Below, piece by piece: positions 1 through 9,842 of a DNA stretch of 64,000 nucleotides. The translations under genes were made by a program, and so were the position numbers. The notes below the pieces were generated by a model. It was not told the origin of the DNA and searched no databases. It saw only the letters and a list, made by a program, of their open reading frames with translations. Source of the stretch: Microbacterium oleivorans (GTDB taxonomy: Bacteria > Actinomycetota > Actinomycetes > Actinomycetales > Microbacteriaceae); the NCBI RefSeq assembly GCF_023715745.1, contig NZ_JAMBOV010000004.1, forward strand, positions 124,001-188,000, written 5' to 3'. Positions within the stretch are counted from its first letter, which is position 1; the number at the start of each line of letters is the position of its first letter.

Positions 1-3000
1 GGCTGGATCTCCTCGCCCCGGTATGTCATCGATGTGACCTCACCCGCGCGTCCGACGGTCTCCCCCGGCAGCGGCGCGACCTCGGTGTACTCGTACGAGA
101 AGCCGTCCGAGACGCCGAGGTGCAGCTTCGGGCGCTCACCCTCCGCCTTCCACTGCTGCTCGAGGATGGCCTTCAGCTGCGCACCCGTCAGCGGCACCGT
201 CACGAGCGTGTTCGCGAAGGGCTGCACGTCGGCGGCCTCGCGGTAGCTGACGACACCGTCCTCGCCGTACAGCAGGTCGGCACGCAGACCACCCGGGTTC
301 ATGAGGGCGATCTGCGCGGGCGCGCCGCTATAGTCGTCGTTCGACGTCGCCCACAGGTACACGTCGGCGACCCAGTTGCCGAGCGTCGACTCCACGCCGC
401 GGTCGGAGCCTTCGGTACCCCCGCGCAGGATGTCGTCGCTGATGCGACCGACCTCCTTCGACCCCTCCTCGTCGGCGAATGCCGACGCGTCGGCGACGAT
501 CTCGGCGACCTCGGGATCGGCGGTGTAGCCGCCGTCGGCGAGGACCTCGGTCGCGCCGGTGATCGACAGGAGCTCCTTGCTCGACCGGTCGACCTGGAGA
601 GCGAGGCGGCCCATCGCCGTGCCGTACTGCGCGGCCTGGATCACCGGTCGCGTCTCGCCCTCCGGTCCGGCGACCTCACACGCATAGGTCTGGTGCGTGT
701 GGGCGGACACGATCGCGTCGATCTCGCCGGATGCGCCGCGGACCAGCTTGCCGAAGTCCGACGGGTCGGATGCCACGACGTCGCAGTCGTTCGACGTCGC
801 CGTCCCCGAATGGGTCAGCAGCACCGTCACATCGGCGAGGTCCTCGTCGGCGATCCGGCCGGCGACGCGGTTCGCGGCCTCGAGCTGGTCGCCGAACTCG
901 ATGTCGGCGATGCCGTCGGGGCTGACCATCGTGGCGGTGTCCGTCGTGACCGTCCCGATGAAGGCCACGCGCACGCCGTCGACGGTCTTCACCGTGTACT
1001 CGCGGAGTGCCGGCGTCGTCGTCCCCGTCTCGTAGACGTTCGCTCCGAGGGCGAGCTCGTCGCTGCCGTACCGAGGGATGACGCGGCCGGTGAGGTCGGC
1101 GAAACCGCGGTCGAACTCGTGGTTGCCGACCGCAGAGACATCGAGTCCCGCCGCGACCAGAGCGTCGATCGTGGGCACGTCGTCCTGGATGAACGACGTG
1201 AATGTCGAGGCGCCGATGTTGTCGCCCGCGGAGACGAACAGCGTGTTCGGCCTCTCCGCCTCGGCGGCGTCGACCACGCCGGCGAGGACGGCGGCGCCGA
1301 CCTCGCTGCCGTTCGCCTCGATGCGACCGTGGAAGTCGTTGATCGTGAGGATGTCGATGTCGATCGGGTCGAGAGCGTCCTCGATCGCGAACAGCGTCGT
1401 CGTGCCCGACACCTCGTTGCCGACGGCGAGCATCGGGATGCCGGTGGGCGAGGCATCGGCAGGGATGAACGCGATGCTCTCGGGTCCCAGATCGCCCGCG
1501 GTCGCGAGGTCCCCGCCGTCGTCGACCGACTGCGAGAAGTCGCGGTTGTTGATGTAGGTGACGAAGTGAGGGCTGGTCGGTTCGGTGATGTCGTAGGCGG
1601 CGATCCCGCCGACACGTTCGAAGCCGATGAACGCGTACATACGCCCGCTCAGCTCGCCGACGACGACGCTCTCGGGCTCGGGGCCCTTGTCGTCGCTGCG
1701 CCCTTCGAGGTTCGACTCGGAGTGGTTCGAGTTGAAGAACTCCGGCGCCGCGGCGGCAGTGATCTCCTCGAAGCCAGACCCAGAATCCCAGACGAGCTCG
1801 CCGTCCGTGGTCCAGATCGCGAACGATCGCCCGCCGAAGGAGTACAGCTCTTCGTAGCAGTCGCGTGCCTCGTTGAGGCCGTTCTCGATCGTGACGTTGA
1901 GACGGCCCAGGTCGGCGTCGCCGAGGAACGCGGCGGCCGGGCTGTCGTCGCAGACGGGGGACAGACCGTCGTCCCCGAGGTCCTTCACCCGGGCGGCTTC
2001 GACGTAGTCGCCCCATTCGCGGGCGTCGCCCTCGTTCGCCGTCACCAGGTACGTGGTGCCACTCGCGGTGTAGGAGTCGATCGCGTCGGGCTGATAGATG
2101 CCCTTGAGTCCTTCGTATGTGCGGAGCTCGATGGTGTCGTCGCGATCGCTCGGATCGAGTGCGTTCTCGGGGAGGCCGTGGTCCTTGAACCCGAGGGCGT
2201 GGATGTCGGTGACGGCCGCCGAGGCGAGGTCGACGACGGCGATCGCGTTCGCCTCCTGCAGGGTGACGTAGGCGGTGCCGCCGTCGACGGTGACGTACTC
2301 GGGTTCGAGATTGCGGCTGACAGGCAAGTCGGCCTCCGGGGTGGGGCCGAACACGCGGACGTCGGGGTCGAGGGCGCCCTCAGCCTCGAAGGCGTGGAAG
2401 TCCGCGATGCGGACGGCGCTCTGCGCGGGGGCGACCTTGCCGGCGGGAAGAGCAACGACGCCGACGGATCCCTCGGGGTCGCTGCTGAAGTCGTCGGCGG
2501 GTTCGCCCTCGTTGGCGACGACGGCGTAGGCGCCGTCGGTCGAGATGGTGACCATGTCGGGCAGGGAGCCGACCTGGACGGTGCCGAGTACGGCGGTGTC
2601 GGCGGTGTCGGCATCCGCATCGAAGAACACGAGGTGACCCGGCGCGGTCTTGTCGGTCGCCTCGATGGCGACGACCCCCAGCCCGTCCTCACGGATCGCG
2701 ACGGAATTCGCCACGCCGTCGGAGGCGATCGAGAACAGCTTGGTGGGCGTGGCAGGGTCGGCGGCGTCGAGGACGTCGACAACACCCGCCTGCGCGTTCA
2801 CGACGAACAACCGATCCCCGTGGGCCGCGACGATCTCGGCGGCGGAGGAGTCGAAGCTGCCGGTCTCGAAAGAGCCGACCGGGGTGAGGGTCAGGGCGGC
2901 GCCCTCGGCGGAGGTGGTGATGGGGTCGGGCACGACGGCGGCGGTCGCCGAGGTGGCGGCGGTGACGGCGATGGTGCAGGTGAGGGCGGTGATGGTGCCG

Positions 3001-3047
3001 AGCGCGAAGGCGCGTCGGGCGGTGCTGCGGAAGGCGTGCGAAGGCAT
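1..3047 (-). CDS. Secreted choice-of-anchor I / 5'-nucleotidase family protein (C-terminus beyond window)
   Basis: The reading frame is open from an ATG at 3047 to the window edge, so the C-terminus is missing. Residues 1-36 look like a signal peptide: a basic start, a hydrophobic stretch and a TSATA cleavage site, so the protein is exported. About residues 40-550 resemble the beta-propeller 'choice-of-anchor I' region often fused to phosphoesterases. From about residue 565 a calcineurin-like metallophosphatase follows, with [20 protein letters not shown] and SAHTHQ metal-ligand motifs. It then runs into the 5'-nucleotidase C-terminal domain ([23 protein letters not shown]). The family hydrolyses nucleotides or UDP-sugars outside the cell to salvage phosphate and nucleosides. 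The family assignment is secure; the exact substrate is not known. A cell-wall anchor may lie beyond the edge. Confidence 0.88.
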   Translation of the reverse strand, partial: MPSHAFRSTARRAFALGTITALTCTIAVTAATSATAAVVPDPITTSAEGAALTLTPVGSFETGSFDSSAAEIVAAHGDRLFVVNAQAGVVDVLDAADPATPTKLFSIASDGVANSVAIREDGLGVVAIEATDKTAPGHLVFFDADADTADTAVLGTVQVGSLPDMVTISTDGAYAVVANEGEPADDFSSDPEGSVGVVALPAGKVAPAQSAVRIADFHAFEAEGALDPDVRVFGPTPEADLPVSRNLEPEYVTVDGGTAYVTLQEANAIAVVDLASAAVTDIHALGFKDHGLPENALDPSDRDDTIELRTYEGLKGIYQPDAIDSYTASGTTYLVTANEGDAREWGDYVEAARVKDLGDDGLSPVCDDSPAAAFLGDADLGRLNVTIENGLNEARDCYEELYSFGGRSFAIWTTDGELVWDSGSGFEEITAAAAPEFFNSNHSESNLEGRSDDKGPEPESVVVGELSGRMYAFIGFERVGGIAAYDITEPTSPHFVTYINNRDFSQSVDDGGDLATAGDLGPESIAFIPADASPTGIPMLAVGNEVSGTTTLFAIEDALDPIDIDILTINDFHGRIEANGSEVGAAVLAGVVDAAEAERPNTLFVSAGDNIGASTFTSFIQDDVPTIDALVAAGLDVSAVGNHEFDRGFADLTGRVIPRYGSDELALGANVYETGTTTPALREYTVKTVDGVRVAFIGTVTTDTATMVSPDGIADIEFGDQLEAANRVAGRIADEDLADVTVLLTHSGTATSNDCDVVASDPSDFGKLVRGASGEIDAIVSAHTHQTYACEVAGPEGETRPVIQAAQYGTAMGRLALQVDRSSKELLSITGATEVLADGGYTADPEVAEIVADASAFADEEGSKEVGRISDDILRGGTEGSDRGVESTLGNWVADVYLWATSNDDYSGAPAQIALMNPGGLRADLLYGEDGVVSYREAADVQPFANTLVTVPLTGAQLKAILEQQWKAEGERPKLHLGVSDGFSYEYTEVAPLPGETVGRAGEVTSMTYRGEEIQ

Positions 3048-3189
3048 CGGATTCCTCGGTGTCGGGGTGCTGGGCAAGGTGCGCCCCACCGTCTTATCGG
3101 CGGTGGGTGTCCGGGGCGTGTCGCCCGGTGGCCGGAGGGTGAACGGAGCGTGTCGGGCGGGGGAGGCATCCGTCTGCGAGCATGTCGGC

Positions 3190-3966
3190 ATGACGGATTA
3201 CGAAACCATCGTCACCGAGACGCGCGGGCGCGTCGGGTGGATCACGCTCAACCGGCCCGAGGCGCTGAACGCTCTGAATGCGCAGGTCATGCACGATGTG
3301 GTGGATGCCGCGGAGGCCTACGACGCGGATGCCGGGATCGGCGCCATCGTCGTGACCGGCAGTGAGCGGGCGTTCGCGGCGGGTGCGGACATCAAGGAGA
3401 TGGAGGCCCTCACCGGGAGCGAGATGCTGCTCGCAAACCACTTCGGGAAGTGGTCGAGGTTCGCGGCGGTGCGGACGCCGACCATCGCCGCGGTGGCGGG
3501 TTATGCGCTCGGCGGAGGCTGCGAGTTGGCGATGATGTGCGACATCATCCTCGCGGCCGACTCCGCACGGTTCGGGCAGCCGGAGATCAACCTCGGTGTC
3601 ATCCCGGGCCTCGGTGGCACGCAGCGTCTGGTGCGGGCGATCGGATCGTTCAAGGCGGCGGAGCTGGTGCTGACGGGTCGCCAGATCACGGCGGAGGAAG
3701 CCGACCGGGCGGGGCTCGTGTCTCGCGTGGTCGCCGCGGCTGACCTGCGCCAGGAGGCGCAGCGGATGGCGGAGACGATCGCGTCCAAGGCGCTGCCGGC
3801 GCTGTACGCGGCAACGGCGGCGCTGGATGTCGCCCTGGAGTCGACGCTCGCGGAGGGGTTGCGGTTCGAGCGGCAGGCGTTCGCGGGCCTGTTCGACACC
3901 GCCGACCAGAAGGAGGGCATGGCGGCCTTCCGGGAGAAGCGGGCGCCGGAGTTCGGGCACCGGTGA
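3190..3966 (+). CDS. Enoyl-CoA hydratase (crotonase family)
   Basis: A 258-residue protein, the normal length for a crotonase. It should hydrate trans-2-enoyl-CoA to 3-hydroxyacyl-CoA in fatty-acid or amino-acid breakdown in the cytoplasm. The crotonase fold is shown by the oxyanion-hole segment [10 protein letters not shown] and by the two catalytic glutamates: E112 in [11 protein letters not shown] and E132 in [18 protein letters not shown]. Both are present, which supports a true hydratase rather than an isomerase-only member. The ATG at 3190 was chosen because the crotonase N-terminus ([20 protein letters not shown]) begins right after it; the frame remains open far upstream but that part is antisense to the neighbouring gene. 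Its stop overlaps the next start (GTGA), so the two are probably co-translated. The specific acyl chain cannot be told. Confidence 0.92.
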   Translation: MTDYETIVTETRGRVGWITLNRPEALNALNAQVMHDVVDAAEAYDADAGIGAIVVTGSERAFAAGADIKEMEALTGSEMLLANHFGKWSRFAAVRTPTIAAVAGYALGGGCELAMMCDIILAADSARFGQPEINLGVIPGLGGTQRLVRAIGSFKAAELVLTGRQITAEEADRAGLVSRVVAAADLRQEAQRMAETIASKALPALYAATAALDVALESTLAEGLRFERQAFAGLFDTADQKEGMAAFREKRAPEFGHR

Positions 3967-4367
3967 GCGCGGTGCGACTGGTGCGTTCGAACGGCCTCGC
4001 CCCGGCGCCCTACGCGTATGCGTCGCGAGTCGAATCGGGAACGGAGCTGATCTTCCTCGCGGGGGCGTGCCCGCTCGCGGATGACGGGTCGACGGTCGCC
4101 GTCGGTGATGTGGCGGGTCAAGCGCGACGGTGCGTCGCGAACATGCTCGTCGCGTTGGATGCCGCCGGTGCGGACCTGGAGGACGTCGCCTCGACGCGGA
4201 TCCTTGTCGCTTCGTCGGAGCGCCGGGATCTCGTGGCGGCCTGGGACGTCGTGAGCACCGCGTCCGGAGAGCACGATGTGCCGAGCACGCTGATGGGCGT
4301 CACCGTCCTGGGCTATGAGGACCAGTTGGTGGAAGTCGAGGTCGTCGCGGCGGTGCGTCGTGGGTGA
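3963..4367 (+). CDS. RidA/YjgF-family protein
   Basis: A 134-residue small protein of the Rid (YjgF/YER057c/UK114) superfamily, recognised from its length and from [39 protein letters not shown] and the C-terminal VEVEVVAAV strand. Canonical RidA hydrolyses reactive 2-aminoacrylate/imine intermediates with an arginine late in the protein. Here the typical RidA arginine context (IPARAA-like) is not evident, so it is more likely one of the Rid1-7 paralogues of unknown substrate. The GTG start at 3963 overlaps the enoyl-CoA hydratase stop by 4 bp, so the two are translationally coupled. A role in the same catabolic step is an inference from that coupling. Confidence 0.8.
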   Translation: MSAVRLVRSNGLAPAPYAYASRVESGTELIFLAGACPLADDGSTVAVGDVAGQARRCVANMLVALDAAGADLEDVASTRILVASSERRDLVAAWDVVSTASGEHDVPSTLMGVTVLGYEDQLVEVEVVAAVRRG

Positions 4368-4566
4368 TCGGCGGGTTCTGGTGGTCGATCACGAGCCGCC
4401 GAGCCGGCCGCCATTGCAGGTGGTCGTGGGCGAGCGGGTGCAGGACCGCAAGGGTCGCTAGATAGTCCTCCGCGACGTCCTCCCCGCGCGCCGGCGGACG
4501 CACGTCTGCCGCGTCGTTCTCCACAGCCCTCATCTGCTCGTTCCGGCGTCGGTACCGTCGTGCGGC

Positions 4567-4995
4567 ATGACTCCGCTTCCTCTTCCGATCCGTCTCACCA
4601 TCTTCGTGATCGTCGGCGGGGAGGCGGGCTTCATCGCTTCCCTTCAGGCCGCGAAGACCTGGCTGTCCGTCGGCTTCTCCTTCCAGGTGTTGATCATCGG
4701 CGGACCCATCGGCGTGCTGATGGGCGTCGGTCTCTCCGCGGCGATCTTCGTTGCCGTCCACGCCATCCTCGGAGGGCCACGTGCTCGGAGCCGCACCGCC
4801 GCAGCTGTCGCCATCCTGCTGGCGGTTCTGGTGTCCGCGGGGTCCTGGCGCGTCCCGCATGTCGACGAGTGGGATCTGCCGCTGCAGCTGTCCCTCGCGT
4901 TCCTCGGTCTCCTCGGTTCGTCCATCGAAGTCGCCTTCACCCGGGCGGAAAGCAGGCGTGCGGACGTGCGGCATCCGCCTCGGGGCCGACCGTAG
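4567..4995 (+). CDS. Small hypothetical membrane protein
   Basis: A 142-residue protein that I do not recognise. It shows four likely membrane segments: residues about 9-27 (LTIFVIVGGEAGFIASL), 36-66 (FQVLIIGGPIGVLMGVGLSA), 76-92 (AAAVAILLAVLVSAG) and 104-118 (LPLQLSLAFLGLLGS), with a short charged tail. The strong hydrophobic pattern in only this frame is the main evidence that it is coding. The upstream gap of about 200 bp contains no other convincing gene. It stands just before etfB on the same strand, but I see no overlap or clear shared function. Confidence 0.55.
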   Translation: MTPLPLPIRLTIFVIVGGEAGFIASLQAAKTWLSVGFSFQVLIIGGPIGVLMGVGLSAAIFVAVHAILGGPRARSRTAAAVAILLAVLVSAGSWRVPHVDEWDLPLQLSLAFLGLLGSSIEVAFTRAESRRADVRHPPRGRP

Positions 4996-5023
4996 ACTCG
5001 AGAGCGATGCCGAGGAGGAGTCA

Positions 5024-5800
5024 ATGAAGATCGTCGTCCTGCTGAAAGAAGTGCCGGACACCTGGGGTGATCGCACGCTCGACCTCGAGACCGGGCTCGC
5101 GGCGCGCGACGCCTCCGAGCGCGTCCTGGATGAGATCGGGGAGCGTGCCCTCGAGGCCGCTCTCACCTACTCCGAGGCCCACGAGGGCACCGAGGTCGTC
5201 GTCATGACGATGGCGTCCGATGCGGCTGCCGCCTCCCTCCGCAAGGGACTCGCGATGGGCGCCCACTCCGCGGTGCAGATCACCGACGACGCGCTGCGCG
5301 GCGCCGACCTCGGCGTCACGGCCCGTGTCCTCGCCGCGGCGCTGCGCCGCACGGGGTTCGACCTCGTGATCACCGGCAACCTCTCCACCGACGGTGCCGG
5401 CGGGGTCCTCCCCGCGATGATCGCCGAGCACCTCGGTGTCCCGCAGGCGACAGCGCTCTCAGCCGTCGAGATCGGCGCGGATGCCGTGAGCGGCACACGC
5501 GCCACCGACTTCGGCACCGCCTCGGTGACCGCACCGCTCCCGGCCGTCATCTCCATCACCGAAGCGCTCCCCGACGCCCGCTTCGCGAACTTCAAGGGGA
5601 TCATGGCGGCGAAGAAGAAGCCCTTCGAGACGCTCTCGCTCGCCGATCTCGATGTCGACGTGGACCCGGCATCCGCGCCCCAGTCGATCATGACGGCGGT
5701 CACGCAGAAGCCGCCCCGCCAGGCGGGCACGAAGATCGTCGACGAGGGGGATGCCGGTGAGAAGCTCGCCGCGTTCCTCATCGAGAACCGGCTGGCATGA
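5024..5800 (+). CDS. etfB: Electron transfer flavoprotein beta subunit
   Basis: A 258-residue EtfB. It pairs with EtfA to carry electrons from acyl-CoA and related flavin dehydrogenases to the respiratory chain; in bacteria the beta subunit holds AMP. The start [19 protein letters not shown], the segment [20 protein letters not shown] and the conserved [16 protein letters not shown] loop are family signatures. A strong ribosome site (GAGGAGGAG, 5012-5020) sits just before the ATG at 5024. The stop overlaps a possible etfA start, so etfB and etfA are one operon, followed 6 bp later by a cytochrome-b membrane protein. Confidence 0.95.
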   Translation: MKIVVLLKEVPDTWGDRTLDLETGLAARDASERVLDEIGERALEAALTYSEAHEGTEVVVMTMASDAAAASLRKGLAMGAHSAVQITDDALRGADLGVTARVLAAALRRTGFDLVITGNLSTDGAGGVLPAMIAEHLGVPQATALSAVEIGADAVSGTRATDFGTASVTAPLPAVISITEALPDARFANFKGIMAAKKKPFETLSLADLDVDVDPASAPQSIMTAVTQKPPRQAGTKIVDEGDAGEKLAAFLIENRLA

Positions 5801-5817
5801 GGACCGAGGAGAACATC

Positions 5818-6807
5818 GTGACCGACTTCGCCCCCGACGCCATCCTCGTCTGGCTGGACGTGACCCCCGCCGGTGAGCTCGCGGCCTCGGCCGCCGGACT
5901 CCTCGGCGCCGCCGCATCGATCGGCACCCCCGTCGCCGTCATCGTCGCCGACGAATCCCGCCACGCCGACCTCGCAGCGGCGGCGGGTGCCCTCGGCGCG
6001 CCGACCGTCCTCACGGCGGGCCTGGGTGGTGCCGACACCGCGCTGACCGTGCCCGTCGTCGATGCGGTGGCTGCGGCATCCGCCCTCGTGCAGCCCGACG
6101 CCGTCCTCGTCTCGAACTCGATCGAAGGACGGGATGTCGCGGGTCGACTCGCGGCGCGCACCTCGGCAGCGCTCTGCGCCGACGTCGTCGGCGTCTCGCG
6201 CGACGACGAGGGTGTGCTCGCGCATCACTCCGTCTACGGAGGTGCCTACAACGTCACCGCTGCCGCGACCTACGGCCCGCTCGTCGTGACCGTGCGCCAG
6301 GGAGCGATCGACGCGCGCGCGATCGCCGTCGACGCCCCCGCCGTCGTACCCCTCGAGGTCACCGCGTCGGGTGCTCCCGCCGCCACCATCACCGCGTTCG
6401 ATGAGGCGGTCGCGGCGTCGAGCCGACCGGAACTCCGCGGAGCGGCCAAGGTCGTCTCGGGCGGACGAGGCCTCGGCTCCGCTGACCAGTTCGCCCTCGT
6501 CGAGCAGCTCGCCGATGTGCTCGGCGCGGCCGTGGGAGCTTCGCGGGCCGCGGTCGACGCGGGCTACGTGCCCTACTCGTACCAGGTCGGACAGACCGGA
6601 GTCTCGGTGTCGCCGCAGCTGTATGTCGCTCTCGGCATCTCGGGAGCGATCCAGCACAAGGCGGGCATGCAGACGGCGAAGACGATCGTCGCGGTGAACA
6701 AAGATGGAGACGCACCGATCTTCGACATCGCCGACTTCGGTGTCGTCGGGGACCTGTTCACCGTCGTGCCGCAGCTGATCGCGGCGCTCGAGGCGGGAAA
6801 GAAGTAG
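5818..6807 (+). CDS. etfA: Electron transfer flavoprotein alpha subunit
   Basis: A 329-residue EtfA, the FAD-binding partner of EtfB. The C-terminal FAD domain is clear: [22 protein letters not shown], then [42 protein letters not shown] and [23 protein letters not shown] prefer the GTG at 5818, which follows GAGGAG (5806-5811) at ideal spacing and begins [14 protein letters not shown]. The alternative ATG at 5797 overlaps the etfB stop (ATGA) and would add seven residues. The gene lies within the etfB-etfA-cytochrome b operon, suggesting that reduced ETF passes electrons into the membrane through the following protein. Confidence 0.95.
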   Translation: MTDFAPDAILVWLDVTPAGELAASAAGLLGAAASIGTPVAVIVADESRHADLAAAAGALGAPTVLTAGLGGADTALTVPVVDAVAAASALVQPDAVLVSNSIEGRDVAGRLAARTSAALCADVVGVSRDDEGVLAHHSVYGGAYNVTAAATYGPLVVTVRQGAIDARAIAVDAPAVVPLEVTASGAPAATITAFDEAVAASSRPELRGAAKVVSGGRGLGSADQFALVEQLADVLGAAVGASRAAVDAGYVPYSYQVGQTGVSVSPQLYVALGISGAIQHKAGMQTAKTIVAVNKDGDAPIFDIADFGVVGDLFTVVPQLIAALEAGKK

Positions 6808-6813
6808 GAGCGG

Positions 6814-8532
6814 ATGGCGACATACGCGCGTTCCGTGCGTCGGGGACTCCCGCGCGCCTCCGGCGGCGACCCCTGGCCACCTGCGGGGTCGGCTCCGGTC
6901 GCCGACGCAGCCGCGGCTCCGGTCGCCGACGAGTCCGCGGAGACTCCGACCGCCGACGTGGTGACGCCGCGCACCGAGCCCGCCACGACACCGTCGGCCG
7001 AGTCCGCGACGCCCGCTCCCGCCTCGACGACGGCGGGGGATGCTGCAGCCTCGCACCCCGCCTCGACCCCCGCGAACGCGACACGACGCGGACTGCCGCG
7101 AAACCCCGGCGGCGAGCCCTGGCCCCCCGCATCCACCGGTCCGGCGCGGGCCGAGAGTGCGGCGTCGGCGGAGCATCGCCCGGACCCGGAGGTGGCGACC
7201 CCGGCGGCGGCATCAGCGCCCCAGTCCGCCGACCCGGGGGCGGCGACCCGCGTCAGCGCGCCCGTCGCCGCATCCATCCCCGCGACGGGCGCGGTCCGCC
7301 GAGGCCTTCCGCGCGCCGCCGGCGAAGACGCCTGGCCCCCCGCCGAGACCACGCCCGCCCCGCGTGCCACGCTCCCTCTTCGCGAGACTGCACGTGTCGG
7401 CCCAGACGACGATCTCGCGCCGCAGTCTCGGCGTGCGAATGCAGTCTCGGCGTCCTCGGAGCCCGAGCCCACGCCCGCGTCGGCGCCCGCCACCCCGGCC
7501 CCGGCGGCGACCGTCGCCACTCCGGAGGCCCCGCGGCCACCGCTGGCCGAGCGTCCGCTCGCTCACGCCGGTGTCGCTCGTCGCCCGGCGCCTCGCCCCG
7601 AGCCTGCACGCATCGGCCCGTTCACCAAGCTCCAATGGGCGGGTGTCGTGGTCCTGGGTGGCGGCGCCCTGCTCTACGCCGCCGCGATGGCGGTGCTCGC
7701 CGTGCGCTGGATCCTCAGTCTCGACCCGCTGCAGGACTTCCTCGCGACCTACCCCGGCGAGTACCACCTGCCCGAGGGGGCGCCCGTGGGCTTCCCCGCC
7801 TGGTTGAACTGGTCACACTTCCTCAACGCGTTCTTCATGGTGCTGATCATCCGGACCGGACTGCAGGTCCGGTCCGAGAAGCGCCCGGCCGCGATGTGGA
7901 TCTCGAAGAAGGACCGCAAGCGCCGCATGAGCCTCACGCTCTGGCTGCACCAGGCCCTCGACATCCTGTGGCTCGCCAACGGCCTGATCTTCGTGGTCCT
8001 GCTCTTCGTGAGCGGACAGTGGATGCGGGTGATCCCGACCTCCTGGGAGGTGTTCCCGAACGCGCTGTCAGCCGCCCTGCAGTACGTGTCGCTGGACTGG
8101 CCGACCGAGAACGGCTGGGTGAACTACAACGCGCTTCAGCAGCTCGCCTACTTCACGACCATCTTCATCGCCGCTCCCGTCGCGGCGATCACCGGCTACC
8201 GGATGAGTGCGATGTGGCCGAAGCAGGCGGCGAGGCTCAACCAGCTGTACCCCGTCGAGTGGGCCCGCAAGCTGCACTTCCCGACGATGCTCTTCTTCGT
8301 GGCCTTCATCGTCGTCCACGTCGCCCTCGTGCTGTCGACCGGGGCGCTCCGCAACCTGAACCACATGTACGCGGCGCAGGGATCGACCGACCCCGACGCC
8401 TACGCCGACAACTGGACCGGGTTCTGGCTCTTCGCCCTGTCCACCGCGGTGATCGTCGCCGCGTACGTCGCGATGCGTCCTCTCGTCGTCGCTCCCATCG
8501 CCCGCCTGTTCGGCGAGGTCAAGAGCCGCTAG
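6814..8532 (+). CDS. Cytochrome b561-like membrane protein with repeated N-terminal tail
   Basis: A 572-residue protein starting 6 bp after etfA. Residues about 1-265 are a low-complexity Ala/Pro/Thr tail with three copies of the motif RRGLPRxxGGxPWPPA (residues 9-24, 91-106, 162-177). From about residue 268 the protein becomes a four- or five-helix membrane domain of the di-haem cytochrome b type. Candidate haem histidines lie in [30 protein letters not shown] and FIVVHVAL. Family knowledge: such domains pass electrons between a soluble partner and menaquinone. Its place in the etf operon suggests it accepts electrons from ETF, which is an inference. The tail is unlike any catalytic domain I know, and its purpose is unknown. 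Confidence 0.85.
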   Translation: MATYARSVRRGLPRASGGDPWPPAGSAPVADAAAAPVADESAETPTADVVTPRTEPATTPSAESATPAPASTTAGDAAASHPASTPANATRRGLPRNPGGEPWPPASTGPARAESAASAEHRPDPEVATPAAASAPQSADPGAATRVSAPVAASIPATGAVRRGLPRAAGEDAWPPAETTPAPRATLPLRETARVGPDDDLAPQSRRANAVSASSEPEPTPASAPATPAPAATVATPEAPRPPLAERPLAHAGVARRPAPRPEPARIGPFTKLQWAGVVVLGGGALLYAAAMAVLAVRWILSLDPLQDFLATYPGEYHLPEGAPVGFPAWLNWSHFLNAFFMVLIIRTGLQVRSEKRPAAMWISKKDRKRRMSLTLWLHQALDILWLANGLIFVVLLFVSGQWMRVIPTSWEVFPNALSAALQYVSLDWPTENGWVNYNALQQLAYFTTIFIAAPVAAITGYRMSAMWPKQAARLNQLYPVEWARKLHFPTMLFFVAFIVVHVALVLSTGALRNLNHMYAAQGSTDPDAYADNWTGFWLFALSTAVIVAAYVAMRPLVVAPIARLFGEVKSR

Positions 8533-8540
8533 GAAAAGTC

Positions 8541-8578
8541 CGACGGCGCGGCATCCGAAACGGGATGCCGCGCCGTCG
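8541..8578. terminator. Bidirectional transcription terminator hairpin
   Basis: A perfect 16-bp inverted repeat (8541-8556 with 8563-8578) around a 6-nt loop lies between the convergent cytochrome-b gene and the GNAT gene. Read on the minus strand, the stem is followed by GACTTTTCC, a short T run as in intrinsic terminators. On the plus strand there is no T run, as is usual in high-GC actinobacteria. Confidence 0.8.
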
Positions 8579-8595
8579 AGTCTCGCGCTCGTGCG

Positions 8596-9105
8596 TCAGC
8601 GCACGAAGCGGACTTCCGTCAGCGTTTCGCCGAGGAAGGGTTCGGTGTGGCTCGCCCCGTCGAGGGTGAACCCGTTGCGGGTGTAGAACCGGTGCGCGCG
8701 GGGGTTGTCCTCGGCGACCCACAGGTACAGCTCGGCCTCGTCCTCCGGGACGACCGCATCGAACAGGCGCTGGCCGATGCCGGTGCCGTGCCATGCGTCG
8801 AGCAGGTAGATGAAGTAGAGCTCCCGGGTGCGCGGAGCGTCGCGGTCACGCGCCGGACCGGACCCGGCGAAGCCCACGATCTCGCCGTTCACGAGAGCGG
8901 CGACCATGCGGAAGTCGGGCCCCTGCTGCGCCCAGTGGGTCCACAGCTCGGCGAGGCGGCGGGCGGACACCTTCTCGAGCGCGGCCTTGCTGATGAGGTG
9001 GTCGTAGGTCTCGTGCCAGCACGTCGCGTGCACGCGACCGAGCGCCTCGGCATCCACATCGCGAACGGGACGGACGACGGTGTCGGTCTGCAGTTCGGGG
9101 TCCAT
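8596..9105 (-). CDS. GNAT-family N-acetyltransferase
   Basis: A 169-residue single-domain GNAT protein, which would transfer an acetyl group from acetyl-CoA to an amine. The acetyl-CoA pyrophosphate loop is seen as LLDAWHGTGIGQRLFDAV, preceded by the beta-4 strand RELYFIYL and followed by LYLWVAEDNPRAHRFYTRNG, the typical motif B. The substrate cannot be read from sequence; small-molecule (drug, polyamine) or protein acetylation are both possible. It is transcribed away from the thioesterase gene and ends at the shared hairpin at 8541-8578. Confidence 0.88.
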   Translation of the reverse strand: MDPELQTDTVVRPVRDVDAEALGRVHATCWHETYDHLISKAALEKVSARRLAELWTHWAQQGPDFRMVAALVNGEIVGFAGSGPARDRDAPRTRELYFIYLLDAWHGTGIGQRLFDAVVPEDEAELYLWVAEDNPRAHRFYTRNGFTLDGASHTEPFLGETLTEVRFVR

Positions 9106-9237
9106 GGCGAGACTCTACGCACGGGCCGTCGGATCGTGAAATCGACAGGGGAGGGCCTGCTCCGGCCGCGCCGCGACTGTCGGAGTGCGACAATGGATGC
9201 CGCACTGTGCGCGTGACCATGACTAGGCTCGCCGCTC

Positions 9238-9798
9238 GTGAACGTATGGTGGCGGACCCTTCTGACTCTGATGCGCGCGCGGGTCCTGTACCGCCGCCGC
9301 GGCCCCCTCCCGCCCGACACCGTGGGCCGGATCCGACTGCGGGCCCTGCCGACCGACATCGATCTGCTCGGACACATGAACAACGGCCGATACGCCTCGC
9401 TGTTCGACCTCGGGCGCTTCGACCTCCTCACCCGGACCGGCATCTGGCAGACGATGAACGAGCGCGGCTGGTACGGCGTGGTCGCCAGTGAGACGGTGAC
9501 GTTCCGGAAGTCCTTGCAGCTGTGGCAGCGGTTCACCGTCGAGACCCGCATCATCGGTCATGACGACAAGTCGGTCTTCCAGATGCACCGCGCGGTCGTG
9601 AAGGGCGAGGTCTACGCCGAGATGGTCCTGCGCGTCCGTTTCCTGCGCAAGACCGGCGGCATCGTGCCGCTCGAGGAGCTGTTCGACGCCCTTCACCGGC
9701 CCGACACCCTGCCCGAGATCCCGCAGTGGATCCACGACTGGGCTGCCGCATCCGCCCTCCCCTCGACCCGCGCCGAGGCACCCAGCATCTGGCCCTAG
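9238..9798 (+). CDS. Acyl-CoA thioesterase (hotdog fold, 4HBT-like)
   Basis: A 186-residue hotdog-fold protein. The 4-hydroxybenzoyl-CoA thioesterase-type active-site helix is visible as PTDIDLLGHMNNGRYASLFD, where the aspartate, histidine and asparagines are family hallmarks. It probably hydrolyses an acyl-CoA to a free acid and CoA in the cytoplasm. The GTG start at 9238 is the first that keeps the conserved N-terminal part; a short basic, hydrophobic N-terminus (VWWRTLLTLMRARVLYRRR) may lie on the membrane surface. No operon partner: putA starts 44 bp downstream but is of a different pathway. Confidence 0.85.
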   Translation: MNVWWRTLLTLMRARVLYRRRGPLPPDTVGRIRLRALPTDIDLLGHMNNGRYASLFDLGRFDLLTRTGIWQTMNERGWYGVVASETVTFRKSLQLWQRFTVETRIIGHDDKSVFQMHRAVVKGEVYAEMVLRVRFLRKTGGIVPLEELFDALHRPDTLPEIPQWIHDWAAASALPSTRAEAPSIWP

Positions 9799-9842
9799 CG
9801 TGTCCCGCCCCGGCGGCCGGAGGCGCGCATAGGCTGAGCGTC

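Noticed and set aside
120..3365. Long plus-strand open frame (1081 codons) opposite the 5'-nucleotidase gene
   Set aside because: The translation is Arg/Val/Gly/Asp-rich without motifs, while the minus strand encodes a full recognised protein; long shadows are normal at this GC.
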